Positions 26,674 to 36,149 of a DNA stretch of 63,346 nucleotides are shown here, in pieces. Origin of the DNA: Treponema sp. (GTDB taxonomy: Bacteria > Spirochaetota > Spirochaetia > Treponematales > Treponemataceae); assembly GCA_016293495.1 (NCBI GenBank), contig JAEDED010000013.1:1-63346 (forward strand), given 5' to 3'. Made by a program: the position numbers and the translations under genes. Position 1 is the stretch's first letter, and every line of letters begins with the position of its first letter. The notes beneath the pieces are model-generated. The model was not told the DNA's origin, searched no databases, and worked only from the letters and a program-made list of their open reading frames with translations.

Positions 26674-28551
26674 ATGAAAAAAATTAATATTTTTATTTTA
26701 ATAAATAGTGTTTTTGCTCTTCTTTTTTCAGTTATCAATATCTGTTTTGCAGCTGATGTTTCATGCCTTGCGTTTTTACTTTGTGCCGCATATTCAGCTG
26801 TAATTGTTTTTTTTACAATATTTCAATTTGCAAAAAATAAAGAATATAAAAAATTATTCCTTTGCAGAAAACTTTTGCAGTATGAAGCTTTTGTTTTCCT
26901 GATTGCTTTTATTATAAGAAGAGCTGGTTTGAAAGGAACTTCTTATGGATTTGATGTTCTTTCAGTATTGTGCTGGTTAGCAGTTTTTATAACATCAAAT
27001 GTTCTTTCATACTGGTTTGACTTCAAGCGTTTTAAAAAGCATACAGGTATAGATATTCCTGTTGTAAAAAATGAAAGCGTAGCAAAAATGTTTGCAACCG
27101 GAAAGACTCGAAGCGGTGCAAAAGTCACACCGCTTTCATACTTAAAATGGTTCTGTTTTGAAGTTGTTGACTGGGCTGATGCCTTGCTTCAGGCTGTATT
27201 CCTTGTTCTTCTTTTTCAGATTTTCTTTTTCCAGTTTTACAAAATTCCATCAGAATCGATGGTTCCTGAGTATATGATTAACGACCGCGTGGCCGTAAGT
27301 AAAATTACAAGCGGTCCAAAGTTTCCTTTGACAGATGTCGGTTTTCCGTGCATGAAAGATTACAAACGCGGAGACATTGTTGTATTCAGAAATCCTCATT
27401 ATACAATTGACCGCCAGTCTGAAGTAAAATCTGTAGTTTCGCAGCTAGTTTATATGTTCACATTTACATTCGTAAATACAAATGTTGATGAGCAGGGAAA
27501 ACTCAAGGCCGATCCGCTTGTTAAACGTATTACAGGCGTTCCTGGTGAACAGCTTATGATGCAGGACGGCGTTCTTTATTCACGAACTAAAGAAAGTAAA
27601 GATTTTAAACCTGTAACTGAAGACGCAACCTGGGCTGTATACAATCAGAATACAGAACCTGAAGGTGTAAAAAGAATGATTCAGGAATTTCCTATTTCAA
27701 CAGAAATTTTCAGTCAGTTTGAAGCGTTTGAAGCTTACAGAAATTCTGTAAACCTCTCTAAACTTGAAGTTGAATGTAAAAACATTGCGCAGGAATTTGC
27801 CAAGCTTGCTTCAAAAGATGGAAGTGAAAAACCTTTATCAAAAGAAGAACTGTATTCAATTAAATTAAACAATGTTTCATTAAACGAACTTTATATCGAT
27901 GAAATGTGGAATGAATATAGAAACGGCTCTGCAGAACTTTCAATGAAATTTTTGAGCGAACTTTTCTCCTCAGAATACAAAGTTCAGTTTTTCAATGCAT
28001 TCATGACAGACTGGACAAAAAATTACGAAGATTATTACCGGGATGGTTATATCGGCGGAAATCTTTACGAGGAATCAAGCTTCAAATTTAATATCATTTA
28101 CAAATACTATATTGGTTCAATGATTCTCGAAACATATAAAAATGTCCTTAATGATGTTCCAACCCATGACTGGAAGTCTAAAGAAACTGTCCAGCAGTTT
28201 GAAGCAAACCTTCATCTGCTTTATTACTATCTGTTCTTTATGGACTTGAGAAACATGCCAGCATTCCCTGAAGACAAATGCATCGATAACGGAAAAGAAC
28301 GTATTTATGAACCTCAGTACATTCCTGAAAACTGTTTCTTTATGATGGGTGACAATCGTTTTAACTCACTTGATATGCGTCATTCAGAAACTGCAAAAAT
28401 CAGACCTCTTTCTAAATATGATGATGCTTCATTAACATATTCATCTCACATCAACCCGCAGTATGTTCCAAAGAAGCTCATTCTCGGAACAACTGGCATC
28501 CGTTTCTGGCCGATTTCAAGACCAGAAAGAGCTTCTAAAACATCTAAGTAA
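26674..28551 (+). CDS. lepB: Signal peptidase I with multi-pass N-terminus and large insertion
   Basis: About 625 residues, roughly twice a usual LepB. The N-terminus has about four or five membrane helices (residues 5-115 and 168-187) where one or two are normal. Catalytic Ser195 sits in IPSESMVPEY, Lys284 in PLVKRITGVPGE, and GDNRFNSLDMR (about 558-568) closes the active-site region. Between about 310 and 545 lies an extra segment of some 230 residues, rich in Glu, Lys and aromatic residues, with no hydrophobic helix, so it should face the periplasm. It cleaves signal peptides of Sec substrates; secA is the convergent neighbour. A 659-residue frame from 26572 exists, but 26674 fits the promoter. 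Confidence 0.9.
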   Translation: MKKINIFILINSVFALLFSVINICFAADVSCLAFLLCAAYSAVIVFFTIFQFAKNKEYKKLFLCRKLLQYEAFVFLIAFIIRRAGLKGTSYGFDVLSVLCWLAVFITSNVLSYWFDFKRFKKHTGIDIPVVKNESVAKMFATGKTRSGAKVTPLSYLKWFCFEVVDWADALLQAVFLVLLFQIFFFQFYKIPSESMVPEYMINDRVAVSKITSGPKFPLTDVGFPCMKDYKRGDIVVFRNPHYTIDRQSEVKSVVSQLVYMFTFTFVNTNVDEQGKLKADPLVKRITGVPGEQLMMQDGVLYSRTKESKDFKPVTEDATWAVYNQNTEPEGVKRMIQEFPISTEIFSQFEAFEAYRNSVNLSKLEVECKNIAQEFAKLASKDGSEKPLSKEELYSIKLNNVSLNELYIDEMWNEYRNGSAELSMKFLSELFSSEYKVQFFNAFMTDWTKNYEDYYRDGYIGGNLYEESSFKFNIIYKYYIGSMILETYKNVLNDVPTHDWKSKETVQQFEANLHLLYYYLFFMDLRNMPAFPEDKCIDNGKERIYEPQYIPENCFFMMGDNRFNSLDMRHSETAKIRPLSKYDDASLTYSSHINPQYVPKKLILGTTGIRFWPISRPERASKTSK

Positions 28552-28571
28552 TGTTTAGCTATCATAAATAA

Positions 28572-28603
28572 AAAAAGGTTCTGGAGTACTCCAGAACCTT
28601 TTT
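28572..28603. terminator. Bidirectional terminator between lepB and secA
   Basis: GGTTCTGGAGTACTCCAGAA is part of a perfect 22-bp palindrome flanked by A-run and T-run, able to end both convergent genes. Confidence 0.9.
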
Positions 28604-28649
28604 AGTTTAAGCCTGCATTACCTCAAGCTTAATGGTTGATTAACAGCGT

Positions 28650-31436
28650 CTAGCGGCCGTGGCACTGTTTGTATTTTTTTCCTGAGCCACAAGGACATGG
28701 ATCGTTTCTTCCAACTTTTGGTACAAGGCGTTTTACAGTAGCAGTTTCGCTCTGTGTATGTTTCTGCATTGCACCGCTTGCTGCCTGACGGCGAGCCTGG
28801 TCGCCATTGATTCCTGAACGAACACCTGTAAAGCCATTCTGAGATACATCATGCTGTGCATTCATCTGTCTCATCTGCTGCTGTGCGCGCAGTCTCTGTT
28901 CCTGAGCTTCAGGGCTGAGCTGAACGCGTACCTTGAAGAGGCGAGAAATAATTGTAGTTCTGATTGTATCCATCATGTCGTAGAATACGTTGAAACCTTC
29001 GTTCTTGTATTCAGTCAATGGGTTTTTCTGGCTGTATGTTCTCAAAGAAACGGCTTCTCTCAAGCTGTCGAGAGTTTCAAGCTGGTCAAGCCATTTTTTG
29101 TCGATTACCTGAATGTACTGATAACGGATAAACATATTGAGGTTTTCTTTACCTGCAAGTGTTTCTTTTTCAGTAATGTCATTCTGGAGAAGTGAGAAAA
29201 GTTTTTCTTCTGTGAGATCTTCTTTAACAATCTGGATACCGAAGATATCACGGAACTTTGTAATAATTTCTGTTTCTGCATTAGGATCACGGCGATTTTT
29301 TGAATATTCTTCAAGAAGATCAGTAACAAGATCTTTTGCGTTGTTAAGAACGCGTTCTGCAAGGTTTTCATCAGAAAGGATTGCATCGCGCTGTCCGTAA
29401 ATAACAGAGCGCTGTTCATTCAATACATCATCGTAATCGAGAAGGTGTTTACGAATTTCAAAGTTGCGGGTTTCAACCTTCTGCTGTGCTTTTTCGATTG
29501 ACTTGTTCAACATCGGATGGTCGATAGGTTCACCAGGCTGCATACCGATGCGGCGCATGATGCTTTTCATTCTTTCACCACCGAAAAGACGCATAAGGTC
29601 ATCATCCATAGAGATGAAGAACTTAGAACGGCCAGGGTCACCCTGACGTCCTGAACGTCCGCGGAGCTGATTATCAATACGGCGTGATTCATGGCGTTCT
29701 GAACCGATAACATAAAGACCACCGGCAGCTTTTACTTCTTCACAGTCTTTAAGCCATTTCTCTTTTTCAATCTTAAGAGCTGCTTCGTACTGTTCCTGAG
29801 TAGCTTCTGTTCCGGCGCGTTTTCTTGCACGCATTTCAGGGCTTCCGCCGAGCTTAATATCTGTACCACGACCTGCCATGTTAGTAGCAATTGTTACAGC
29901 GCCTTTGGCACCGGCTTCTGCTACGATCATAGCTTCACGGGCATGGTTTTTAGCATTCAATACTTCGTGTCTGATACCTTTGCGGGTAAGAAGGGCAGAA
30001 AGATGTTCTGATTTTTCAACTGAAACTGTACCGACAAGAACAGGCTGTCCTTTTTCATGAGCAGCCTTGATTTCTTTTGCGATAGCTTCCCATTTATCAG
30101 ATTCATCAAGATAAACTTCATCGTTTTCGTCGATACGCTGAACTCCGCGGTTTGTAGGAATTACAACAACATCGAGGTTGTAGATCTTGCTGAATTCGAT
30201 TGCTTCTGTAGCGGCTGTACCAGTCATACCAGAAAGTTTTGTATACATACGGAAGAAGTTCTGGAATGTAATTGTAGCCATTGTGCGGTTACGCTGTGCA
30301 ATCTTCAAATGTTCTTTTGCTTCGATTGCCTGGTGCAAACCGTCACCATAACGGCGGCCTTCAAGTACACGACCTGTAAATTCATCTACGATCTGTACTG
30401 CACCGTCACGGATAATGTAATCTACGTCAATTTTATAAAGTTCATGTGCACGAACTGCCTGAGTAAAGTAGTGTACGTATTCAAAGTTTTCTTCATCGAA
30501 AACTGAAGAATCTGAAGGAATAAGATTGTGCTGGTGAAGAATTGCATCAATGTGCATCATACCTTTATTAGTGAAAGATACGCGTCTTGATTTTTCGTCG
30601 AGAGTGTAATCACCTTTAAGGGCAGCTCTTTCTTCTGGAGTAAGGTTAACTTCGTCAGGATAAGTATCTGTATCAGGATCTTTTTCCATTTCTTCAAGCT
30701 GACTTACGTATTTGTCAACTTCATAGAACTTACTTGTATCATCTTCGCCCTGACCAGAAATAATCAATGGAGTACGAGCTTCATCGATTAAGATAGAGTC
30801 GATTTCGTCGACGATACAGAAGTTAAAGCCGCGCTGAACTTTGAGTTTTGCATCGATCTGCATGTTGTCACGAAGATAGTCGAAACCGAATTCGTTGTTA
30901 GTACCGTAAGTAATGTCGCATTCATAAGCTGCACGTTTTGCTTCGTTATCCATGTTTGAAAGGATAGTACCAACAGTCTGTCCCATGTATGCGTAAACAG
31001 GTCTCATCCATGCAGCATCACGTTCTGCAAGGTAATCGTTTACAGTGATGATGTGAACACCTTTGCCTGCAAGTGAGTTGAGGTAAGCTGCTGCAACACA
31101 CATGAGGGTTTTACCTTCACCGGTTTTCATTTCAGTAATACGTCCTGAATGAAGAACAAGGGAACCCATAAGCTGTACGTCGTAAGCACGTTCACCTAAA
31201 ACGCGTTTAGCAGCTTCGCGGGCAAGTGCGAAAGCGTCAACTAAAATATCATCAAGAGTTTTTCCTGATGCTAACTGCTCTTTGAATATTTTTGTCTGTT
31301 TTGGAAAATCTTCTGCGGAAAGTGAGCTGGCCCAGCTTTCTCTTTCGTTGATAGCAGCAACGATTGGCCTTAACATTTTTACATCACGGTCATTTTTAGA
31401 ACCGAAGATTGCTGTCAAAATTTTATCTATTACCAT
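28650..31436 (-). CDS. secA: Protein translocase ATPase SecA
   Basis: A 928-residue SecA, the motor that pushes preproteins through SecYEG. Walker A MKTGEGKTLM, Walker B VDEIDSILIDEARTP, the motif GTDIKLGG and the helicase motif GRSGRQGDPG are intact. The C-terminal zinc-binding SEC-C motif CPCGSGKKYKQCH ends the protein. The preceding linker is Gln-rich. The ATG at 31436 has no ribosome binding site and lies 9 bases after TATATT, whose -35 (TTGTCA) overlaps that of the divergent lipoprotein gene. A bidirectional terminator separates it from lepB. Confidence 0.98.
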   Translation of the reverse strand: MVIDKILTAIFGSKNDRDVKMLRPIVAAINERESWASSLSAEDFPKQTKIFKEQLASGKTLDDILVDAFALAREAAKRVLGERAYDVQLMGSLVLHSGRITEMKTGEGKTLMCVAAAYLNSLAGKGVHIITVNDYLAERDAAWMRPVYAYMGQTVGTILSNMDNEAKRAAYECDITYGTNNEFGFDYLRDNMQIDAKLKVQRGFNFCIVDEIDSILIDEARTPLIISGQGEDDTSKFYEVDKYVSQLEEMEKDPDTDTYPDEVNLTPEERAALKGDYTLDEKSRRVSFTNKGMMHIDAILHQHNLIPSDSSVFDEENFEYVHYFTQAVRAHELYKIDVDYIIRDGAVQIVDEFTGRVLEGRRYGDGLHQAIEAKEHLKIAQRNRTMATITFQNFFRMYTKLSGMTGTAATEAIEFSKIYNLDVVVIPTNRGVQRIDENDEVYLDESDKWEAIAKEIKAAHEKGQPVLVGTVSVEKSEHLSALLTRKGIRHEVLNAKNHAREAMIVAEAGAKGAVTIATNMAGRGTDIKLGGSPEMRARKRAGTEATQEQYEAALKIEKEKWLKDCEEVKAAGGLYVIGSERHESRRIDNQLRGRSGRQGDPGRSKFFISMDDDLMRLFGGERMKSIMRRIGMQPGEPIDHPMLNKSIEKAQQKVETRNFEIRKHLLDYDDVLNEQRSVIYGQRDAILSDENLAERVLNNAKDLVTDLLEEYSKNRRDPNAETEIITKFRDIFGIQIVKEDLTEEKLFSLLQNDITEKETLAGKENLNMFIRYQYIQVIDKKWLDQLETLDSLREAVSLRTYSQKNPLTEYKNEGFNVFYDMMDTIRTTIISRLFKVRVQLSPEAQEQRLRAQQQMRQMNAQHDVSQNGFTGVRSGINGDQARRQAASGAMQKHTQSETATVKRLVPKVGRNDPCPCGSGKKYKQCHGR

Positions 31437-31445
31437 AATGTTATA

Positions 31446-31474
31446 AATATACTAAAGATTTGTATAATTGACAA
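31446..31474 (-). promoter_or_regulatory. secA promoter, sharing its -35 with the divergent gene
   Basis: Minus strand TTGTCA (31469-31474), 17-bp spacer, TATATT (31446-31451); ATG 9 bases on. The -35 overlaps the plus-strand TTGACA at 31468-31473. Confidence 0.75.
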
Positions 31475-31496
31475 TAATTTCTTATATGTTTATTCT
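31468..31496 (+). promoter_or_regulatory. Promoter of the spirochaetal lipoprotein gene
   Basis: TTGACA (31468-31473), 17-bp spacer, TATTCT (31491-31496); ATG at 31506, 9 bases on. Mirror image of the secA promoter. Confidence 0.75.
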
Positions 31497-31505
31497 ATTA
31501 ATGTC

Positions 31506-32747
31506 ATGAAAAAAATACTTTATATTTCCGTAATTTTATTCAGTTTTTCATCAATTTTTGTGTCATGTAAAAAAAACTCAGTAATTTCATCAATTAGCCG
31601 CGATGATCTTTTTTCACTTAAATACGGAAATTTCGAAAACCAGATAAATTTATTTGACCTTGCCGAGTACGGAGATACAATTCCTACATCAATGGCTATG
31701 AAAGGCGGTTTTTTCTATATTTCAAACGGGGAATCAAAGAAGCTCCTCGAATTAAATTCTTATGGCGATCTTCTTACTCTATATCACAATAAAGAAGAAA
31801 ATCCGGCCCCTTTATTTAATGCTTCAGTCGGAAATTCTGTCGGAGTTTCGCCAAAGGCAAATGAAGTTACAACTAAGAAAGTTATTGAATATCCGTTCAA
31901 TTGTCCTTCAAAAATCTGTGTTGATTCTAAACAAGGGCTTTACGTAGTTGAAGTTCTTCCTGTAGAACGCCAGGAAAATGACGGTAAAAGAACACTTAAA
32001 CAGGTTGTTCTCCGCTTCAACAACAATTCGTTTATTGATTATCTCGGACAGCAGGGCCCGGGCGGAACACCATTCCCTTATATCTACAATATATATACAA
32101 CAGCAAATAACGAACTTGTTGTAATCTGTATTGTTCCTGATGGTCACGAAGTTTTCTGGTTCTCTGAAACCGGTTATCTTCTTCATAACATTCTCATCAA
32201 TACAAAAGATGCTCCGAATCCGCTTGATGATGAAGAAGATAGAACAACTTACCTGAAGGTTGAAAATATTATTCCTGACAATAAAGACTACAAACTTTTT
32301 GTAAAAATTGATTATTACAATCCTGTAATCGATGAAACAAGCAAAGTTCAGTCCAGCGTTGAATTCAATTCAACATATGTTTATCCGCTTGATGCAAAAA
32401 CCGGTAAATATGGAAAGCCTGTTCAGATTCCGGGATACGAAGAAGTCATTACTCAAGGCTTCAGCAAAATCGTTTATAAAAATCCATATGACTTTCTCGG
32501 AGTTTCAAACAGTAACTGGCTGTTCTTTACAATAACAACTCCTAAAGGATACATCGTTCAGATTGTAGATCCGGACGGTTCAAGAATCATCAAACGCCTT
32601 CTTGAATTTAATAATGACAAAATTCTCTTTCAGAATTTTTCTGTGTCAGGTGAGGGAATTGTTACAGCCCTTCTTGCAGGAAAAGAACACGCAGATGTTG
32701 TCTGGTGGAGAACAGATTCTCTGCTTGATTCACTTGTGAATAAATAA
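31506..32747 (+). CDS. Spirochaetal lipoprotein with propeller-like repeats
   Basis: A 413-residue lipoprotein: signal peptide MKKILYISVILFSFSSI with lipobox VSC near residue 21. The body shows repeated beta segments (GFFYISNGESKKLLELNSYG, QGLYVVEVLPV, FWFSETGYLLH) like a beta-propeller of the NHL/LVIVD kind. It may correspond to the family annotated in spirochaetes as LIC_12708, but I am not certain. It shares a promoter region with secA and heads a string of lipoprotein and membrane-protein genes. No enzyme motif is seen. Confidence 0.7.
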   Translation: MKKILYISVILFSFSSIFVSCKKNSVISSISRDDLFSLKYGNFENQINLFDLAEYGDTIPTSMAMKGGFFYISNGESKKLLELNSYGDLLTLYHNKEENPAPLFNASVGNSVGVSPKANEVTTKKVIEYPFNCPSKICVDSKQGLYVVEVLPVERQENDGKRTLKQVVLRFNNNSFIDYLGQQGPGGTPFPYIYNIYTTANNELVVICIVPDGHEVFWFSETGYLLHNILINTKDAPNPLDDEEDRTTYLKVENIIPDNKDYKLFVKIDYYNPVIDETSKVQSSVEFNSTYVYPLDAKTGKYGKPVQIPGYEEVITQGFSKIVYKNPYDFLGVSNSNWLFFTITTPKGYIVQIVDPDGSRIIKRLLEFNNDKILFQNFSVSGEGIVTALLAGKEHADVVWWRTDSLLDSLVNK

Positions 32748-32759
32748 GGAAAAACGATT

Positions 32760-33428
32760 ATGGCCTTTGGCGATAATATGAAGGAAAGTTATGATCCTTC
32801 GAGTAAGCATAACCCTGAAAGTCCTGCATTTATGGATTCACTTCTGAATGATGAAAACCCTGAATGTATTGAAACAAATCAAAAATCAATTCACGAAGAA
32901 CGCATTCGCAATGCTCCACAGATTGTAAAAGATTATTACGCCGGAAAAGTTAATCATTTTGAAAAAGGACTTTTCCGTGTTCTTGTTGCAAAAAAATCAA
33001 ACAGAATTATTTTCTTCGTCATGCTTTTCTGTCTTGTAATCGTTTTTATAAACGGGAATATTTCTCACCGCGACAGTTTAAAAGTAATCAATGGTTATGA
33101 ATGTGAACTTAATTCTTTTGCTTACGATGATAAAGTTTTCGCAAGTATTAAAATTCATCCGGTTGCAAAAACAAAAAAGAAGCTTGAAAAGATGGAAGTG
33201 CCTGAGGGTAAAGAAGTTTATTTTCCTGTAAAAATCGATGTTTACGGAATTACAAAATCAGGCGTTCAGATTAAGTTTGAAGAAATCCCTCAGGGAAAAA
33301 TATTTTACGAACAGCAAATTTTCAGGACAAGTTCTGTTGATTGTGATATAATTACAGTCGCTTGTAATGTAAAAATCAGCGATAAGCAGGAGGAGCTTTC
33401 TGTGAAGGTTTCTCGTAATCTTCAATAA
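32760..33428 (+). CDS. Single-pass membrane protein of unknown function
   Basis: A 222-residue protein, not recognised. The first 85 residues are hydrophilic, followed by a membrane helix (IIFFVMLFCLVIVFI, about 86-102) and an outer beta-rich domain of about 115 residues. This is an N-in, C-out topology with no signal peptide. AAGGAA precedes the ATG at about 9 bases. It lies 12 bp after the lipoprotein gene and 24 bp before the next membrane-protein gene, so it belongs to the same operon. Confidence 0.7.
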   Translation: MAFGDNMKESYDPSSKHNPESPAFMDSLLNDENPECIETNQKSIHEERIRNAPQIVKDYYAGKVNHFEKGLFRVLVAKKSNRIIFFVMLFCLVIVFINGNISHRDSLKVINGYECELNSFAYDDKVFASIKIHPVAKTKKKLEKMEVPEGKEVYFPVKIDVYGITKSGVQIKFEEIPQGKIFYEQQIFRTSSVDCDIITVACNVKISDKQEELSVKVSRNLQ

Positions 33429-33452
33429 AGATTATCTGTAAAGGAAGAAAAA

Positions 33453-33935
33453 ATGGTACAGTTTTATTTATTGTCAATTTTGTTGAATATTGTTGTTGGT
33501 GTGTGTCTTTTTTCTGCATCATCAGACGCAGAAACAGCTTTTGATGACTTTGATGAAAGTCCTAGAAAGAAAGCTCTTTCAAAAGCAAAGAACGTTAAAG
33601 AAACACTTAAAAATGACAGTATTTTTACCAATGCGACTTTCTGTATGATCAGTGGTGTTCTTTGTGCCATTGTCGGATTTATTAAACTCTTTTTTGTTTT
33701 CCATGTAGGAACAAGAGATTCCGGTCTTCCTGTTCTTGGAGATTTTCTTCCTGCGCTCTTTGGACTTGCAGGCGGTGCAACTCTTGTATTATGTCATTTT
33801 GCAGAAAGTTTTGCTGATCATGAGCTTCCTGATTTTGTAGAAAACATTCTTTTCAGATATAAGAAATATATCGGCTGTGTCTGTATTATTGTTGCCGTAG
33901 TTCATTTTATTATTCCTGGCTTTATTATTTTCTAG
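33453..33935 (+). CDS. Membrane protein of unknown function, about four helices
   Basis: A 160-residue protein with hydrophobic segments near 4-20, 62-84, 94-112 and 140-160, and a charged loop (residues 25-55) between the first two. I do not recognise it. AAGGAAG lies before the ATG. It is in the operon that starts at 31506, followed 3-9 bp later by a Nudix gene, but that adjacency gives no specific role. Confidence 0.65.
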   Translation: MVQFYLLSILLNIVVGVCLFSASSDAETAFDDFDESPRKKALSKAKNVKETLKNDSIFTNATFCMISGVLCAIVGFIKLFFVFHVGTRDSGLPVLGDFLPALFGLAGGATLVLCHFAESFADHELPDFVENILFRYKKYIGCVCIIVAVVHFIIPGFIIF

Positions 33936-33944
33936 AGTTTGAAT

Positions 33945-34352
33945 ATGAAAAAATCTATTGCATGCATTGCTTACGATAACGGCAAGGTGCTCATTGCACT
34001 TCGTAATCCGACAGGGCAGATGGGAAACCGCTGGGAATTTCCGGGCGGTAAAGTCGAAGATGGTGAAGACGAAAAAGTTTCAATCATCCGCGAAATGTCT
34101 GAAGAATTCGGAATTACAGTTGAAGTGCTCAATAAAATAACAACAGGTTCTTTTACTCACAACGATAAGAAAAGTCTTCTCGAAGTTTATCAGATTAAAT
34201 TGCCTCATGACGGAATGAAACAGAAATATGTTTTGACTGAACATCAGGATTACAAATGGGTTGATATTAACGACATTCCCTGCGATAACTTTGTAGATTC
34301 TGATTTAAGCATTTATCCTGAAGTAAAAAAATATATTGAAAACCTCAAATAG
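33945..34352 (+). CDS. Nudix hydrolase, MutT-like (8-oxo-dGTP diphosphatase type)
   Basis: About 135 residues. The Nudix box is complete: G-x5-E-x7-RE-x2-EE-x-G-I, here beginning GKVEDGEDE and ending REMSEEFGI. The N-terminus KKSIACIAYDNGKVLIALR and the PGGK before the box are those of MutT-like pyrophosphohydrolases that clean oxidised nucleotides from the pool. Substrate not proven. An in-frame TTG at 33939 gives two extra residues, but the ATG at 33945 is preferred. Confidence 0.88.
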   Translation: MKKSIACIAYDNGKVLIALRNPTGQMGNRWEFPGGKVEDGEDEKVSIIREMSEEFGITVEVLNKITTGSFTHNDKKSLLEVYQIKLPHDGMKQKYVLTEHQDYKWVDINDIPCDNFVDSDLSIYPEVKKYIENLK

Positions 34353-34360
34353 GAAAAACA

Positions 34361-34747
34361 ATGAAAAGAAATTTATTTAATACAGCAGCTATCTTAATTT
34401 TACTTTTAAGTTCCTTTTCTCTTTTTTCCTGCTCAAAAAACAAAACAGAAATCGTTCTTGATAATTCCGATCCAAACGCACTTTCTCCTGAATATAACTG
34501 GGCACTTATTATCGAGCCGTATGCTGCATTCAGAAAAGAACCTTCATGGAGTTCAACTGTAGTTGATCACTGCCGTTTGGGAGACGTATTAAAAATCGAA
34601 GGAAATAAGATTCTTGAATCTTCAATTGATTCAAAAGCAAAAGAAATCTGGTACCGTTTTGAACAGGGATGGTTGTCAGAAACCAACGTCAGCGTATACC
34701 AGAATAAATTAAAGGCTGAAAAAGTAGCTAAGTCTATGACTGAATAA
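34361..34747 (+). CDS. Lipoprotein with SH3-like domain
   Basis: A 128-residue protein with signal peptide and lipobox (FSLFSC, Cys near residue 24). After it comes an SH3b-like stretch: WALIIEPYAAFRKEPSWSST, then VVDHCRLGDVLKIEG and WYRFEQGWLSE, the pattern of extracellular bacterial SH3 domains. AGGAAA lies before the ATG. Its 3' end overlaps the convergent hisS by 14 bp (34734-34747). No catalytic motif is present; probably envelope-located. Family call moderate. Confidence 0.7.
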   Translation: MKRNLFNTAAILILLLSSFSLFSCSKNKTEIVLDNSDPNALSPEYNWALIIEPYAAFRKEPSWSSTVVDHCRLGDVLKIEGNKILESSIDSKAKEIWYRFEQGWLSETNVSVYQNKLKAEKVAKSMTE

Positions 34748-36035
34748 GTTCACAGGCTTTTTCTACTGTGATACCTTCAAACATTTCTCTTGTCTTCAGG
34801 TTTTTCAAAGTAAGTGTGTTATTTGCAATCTGATCTTTGCTGATGAGAATTCCCCAGGCAATTGATTTTGCTTCAGTTACTTTGTACTGCTGGTTCATTT
34901 TCTTTGCATCAGGGAAAACTTCAACATTTACACCTTTAGCACGAAGAAGTGCAGCTGTTTTCTGATAAGCAACAATGTCAGAAGCATCCTGGCAGAAGAT
35001 TTCTGCATCAACATAGCTTCCTTTATTTTCAGTGATTCCAAGCTGTTCAAGACCAGCAATAAGACGGTCAAGTCCAATTGATGCACCGACGCCCGGCACT
35101 TTTTCTTTCATATAAAGACCTGCAAGGTTATCGTAGCGGCCGCCTGAACATACTGAACCGATTGAAGGAAGATCATTCAAGAAAGTTTCGTAAACAACTC
35201 CAGTGTAGTAATCAAGGCCGCGTGTAATTGAAGGATCGAGAACATATGTTGATTCAATTCCTGAAGCCTTCATCATTTCGTAAATATCTTTCATGCGCTG
35301 AGTATCAGTGTCAGGACCGCCTGCCATTGTTTCAAGCTGAGAAAGAATTTCGAGGAATGATCCATTTGCAGAAATGTATTTTAAGATTTCAGAAGCTTTT
35401 GCTTCATCACCTGAATATTCGAGAAGTTCCTTTTTAACTTCTTCTTCGCCGATTTTTGCAAGCTTATCAACCGAACGGAGAATGTCTTCTGATTTTTCAA
35501 GAAGTCCCAGCTTGTTCAAAAAGCGGTTAAAGATTCCGCGGTGGTTTACGTGAATTGTAATTTTTTCAACACCGATTGCGTTAAGGGCCGCTTTCATAAC
35601 GTTGAGAATTTCAAAATCTGATACTGCGCTGTCTGAGCCAACAGTGTCTACGTCACACTGAACGAATTCTCTGTAACGGCCGGCCTGTGGTTTTTCTCCG
35701 CGCCATACTTTTGAAATATGATATCTTTTGAAAGGCAGATAAAGTTCTGCAAAATGTTCTGCTGTAAAACGTGCAAATGGAACTGTAAGGTCAAAACGCA
35801 TTGCAACGTCACGACCGCCATTGTCTTCAAATCTGAAAACTTGTTTTTCTGTTTCACCATTGCTTTTTCTCAAAAGAATTTCTGTGTATTCAAGAACTGG
35901 TGTGTCGATTGGTACAAATCCGAATGAACGGTATACTTCTGTAATTTTTTCCTGTAATGTAGCACGCTGAATCTGTGCTGTAGGAAGAAAGTCTCTAAAA
36001 CCTTTTAATACTCTTGGTTGAATCAAATTACTCAT
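34734..36035 (-). CDS. hisS: Histidyl-tRNA synthetase
   Basis: A 433-residue class II synthetase that charges tRNA-His. Motif 1/2 regions (FVPIDTPVLEY, RYHISKVWRGEKPQAGRYRE, of which residues RGEKPQ and FVQCD are typical) and the HisA motifs LDRLIAGLE and GLDYYTGVVYET are present, as is the C-terminal anticodon-binding domain (EVFPDAKKMNQQYK). The length is normal. TATTAT ends 6 bases before the ATG with TTGTTT 17 bp further up, and no ribosome binding site is present, so it looks leaderless. Confidence 0.97.
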   Translation of the reverse strand: MSNLIQPRVLKGFRDFLPTAQIQRATLQEKITEVYRSFGFVPIDTPVLEYTEILLRKSNGETEKQVFRFEDNGGRDVAMRFDLTVPFARFTAEHFAELYLPFKRYHISKVWRGEKPQAGRYREFVQCDVDTVGSDSAVSDFEILNVMKAALNAIGVEKITIHVNHRGIFNRFLNKLGLLEKSEDILRSVDKLAKIGEEEVKKELLEYSGDEAKASEILKYISANGSFLEILSQLETMAGGPDTDTQRMKDIYEMMKASGIESTYVLDPSITRGLDYYTGVVYETFLNDLPSIGSVCSGGRYDNLAGLYMKEKVPGVGASIGLDRLIAGLEQLGITENKGSYVDAEIFCQDASDIVAYQKTAALLRAKGVNVEVFPDAKKMNQQYKVTEAKSIAWGILISKDQIANNTLTLKNLKTREMFEGITVEKACELIQS

Positions 36036-36041
36036 GAGTTA

Positions 36042-36070
36042 ATAATAATGAAAATTTGAGGAATAAACAA
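36042..36070 (-). promoter_or_regulatory. hisS promoter
   Basis: Minus strand TTGTTT (36065-36070), 17-bp spacer, TATTAT (36042-36047), then 6 bases to the ATG at 36035. Confidence 0.55.
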
Positions 36071-36149
36071 TATACCCGAGATTTTACGAAACTTTATAAA
36101 AGGGCTGTGATTTTTTGTGCACGCAATGAAAGAATGGTCTATAGAAAAC

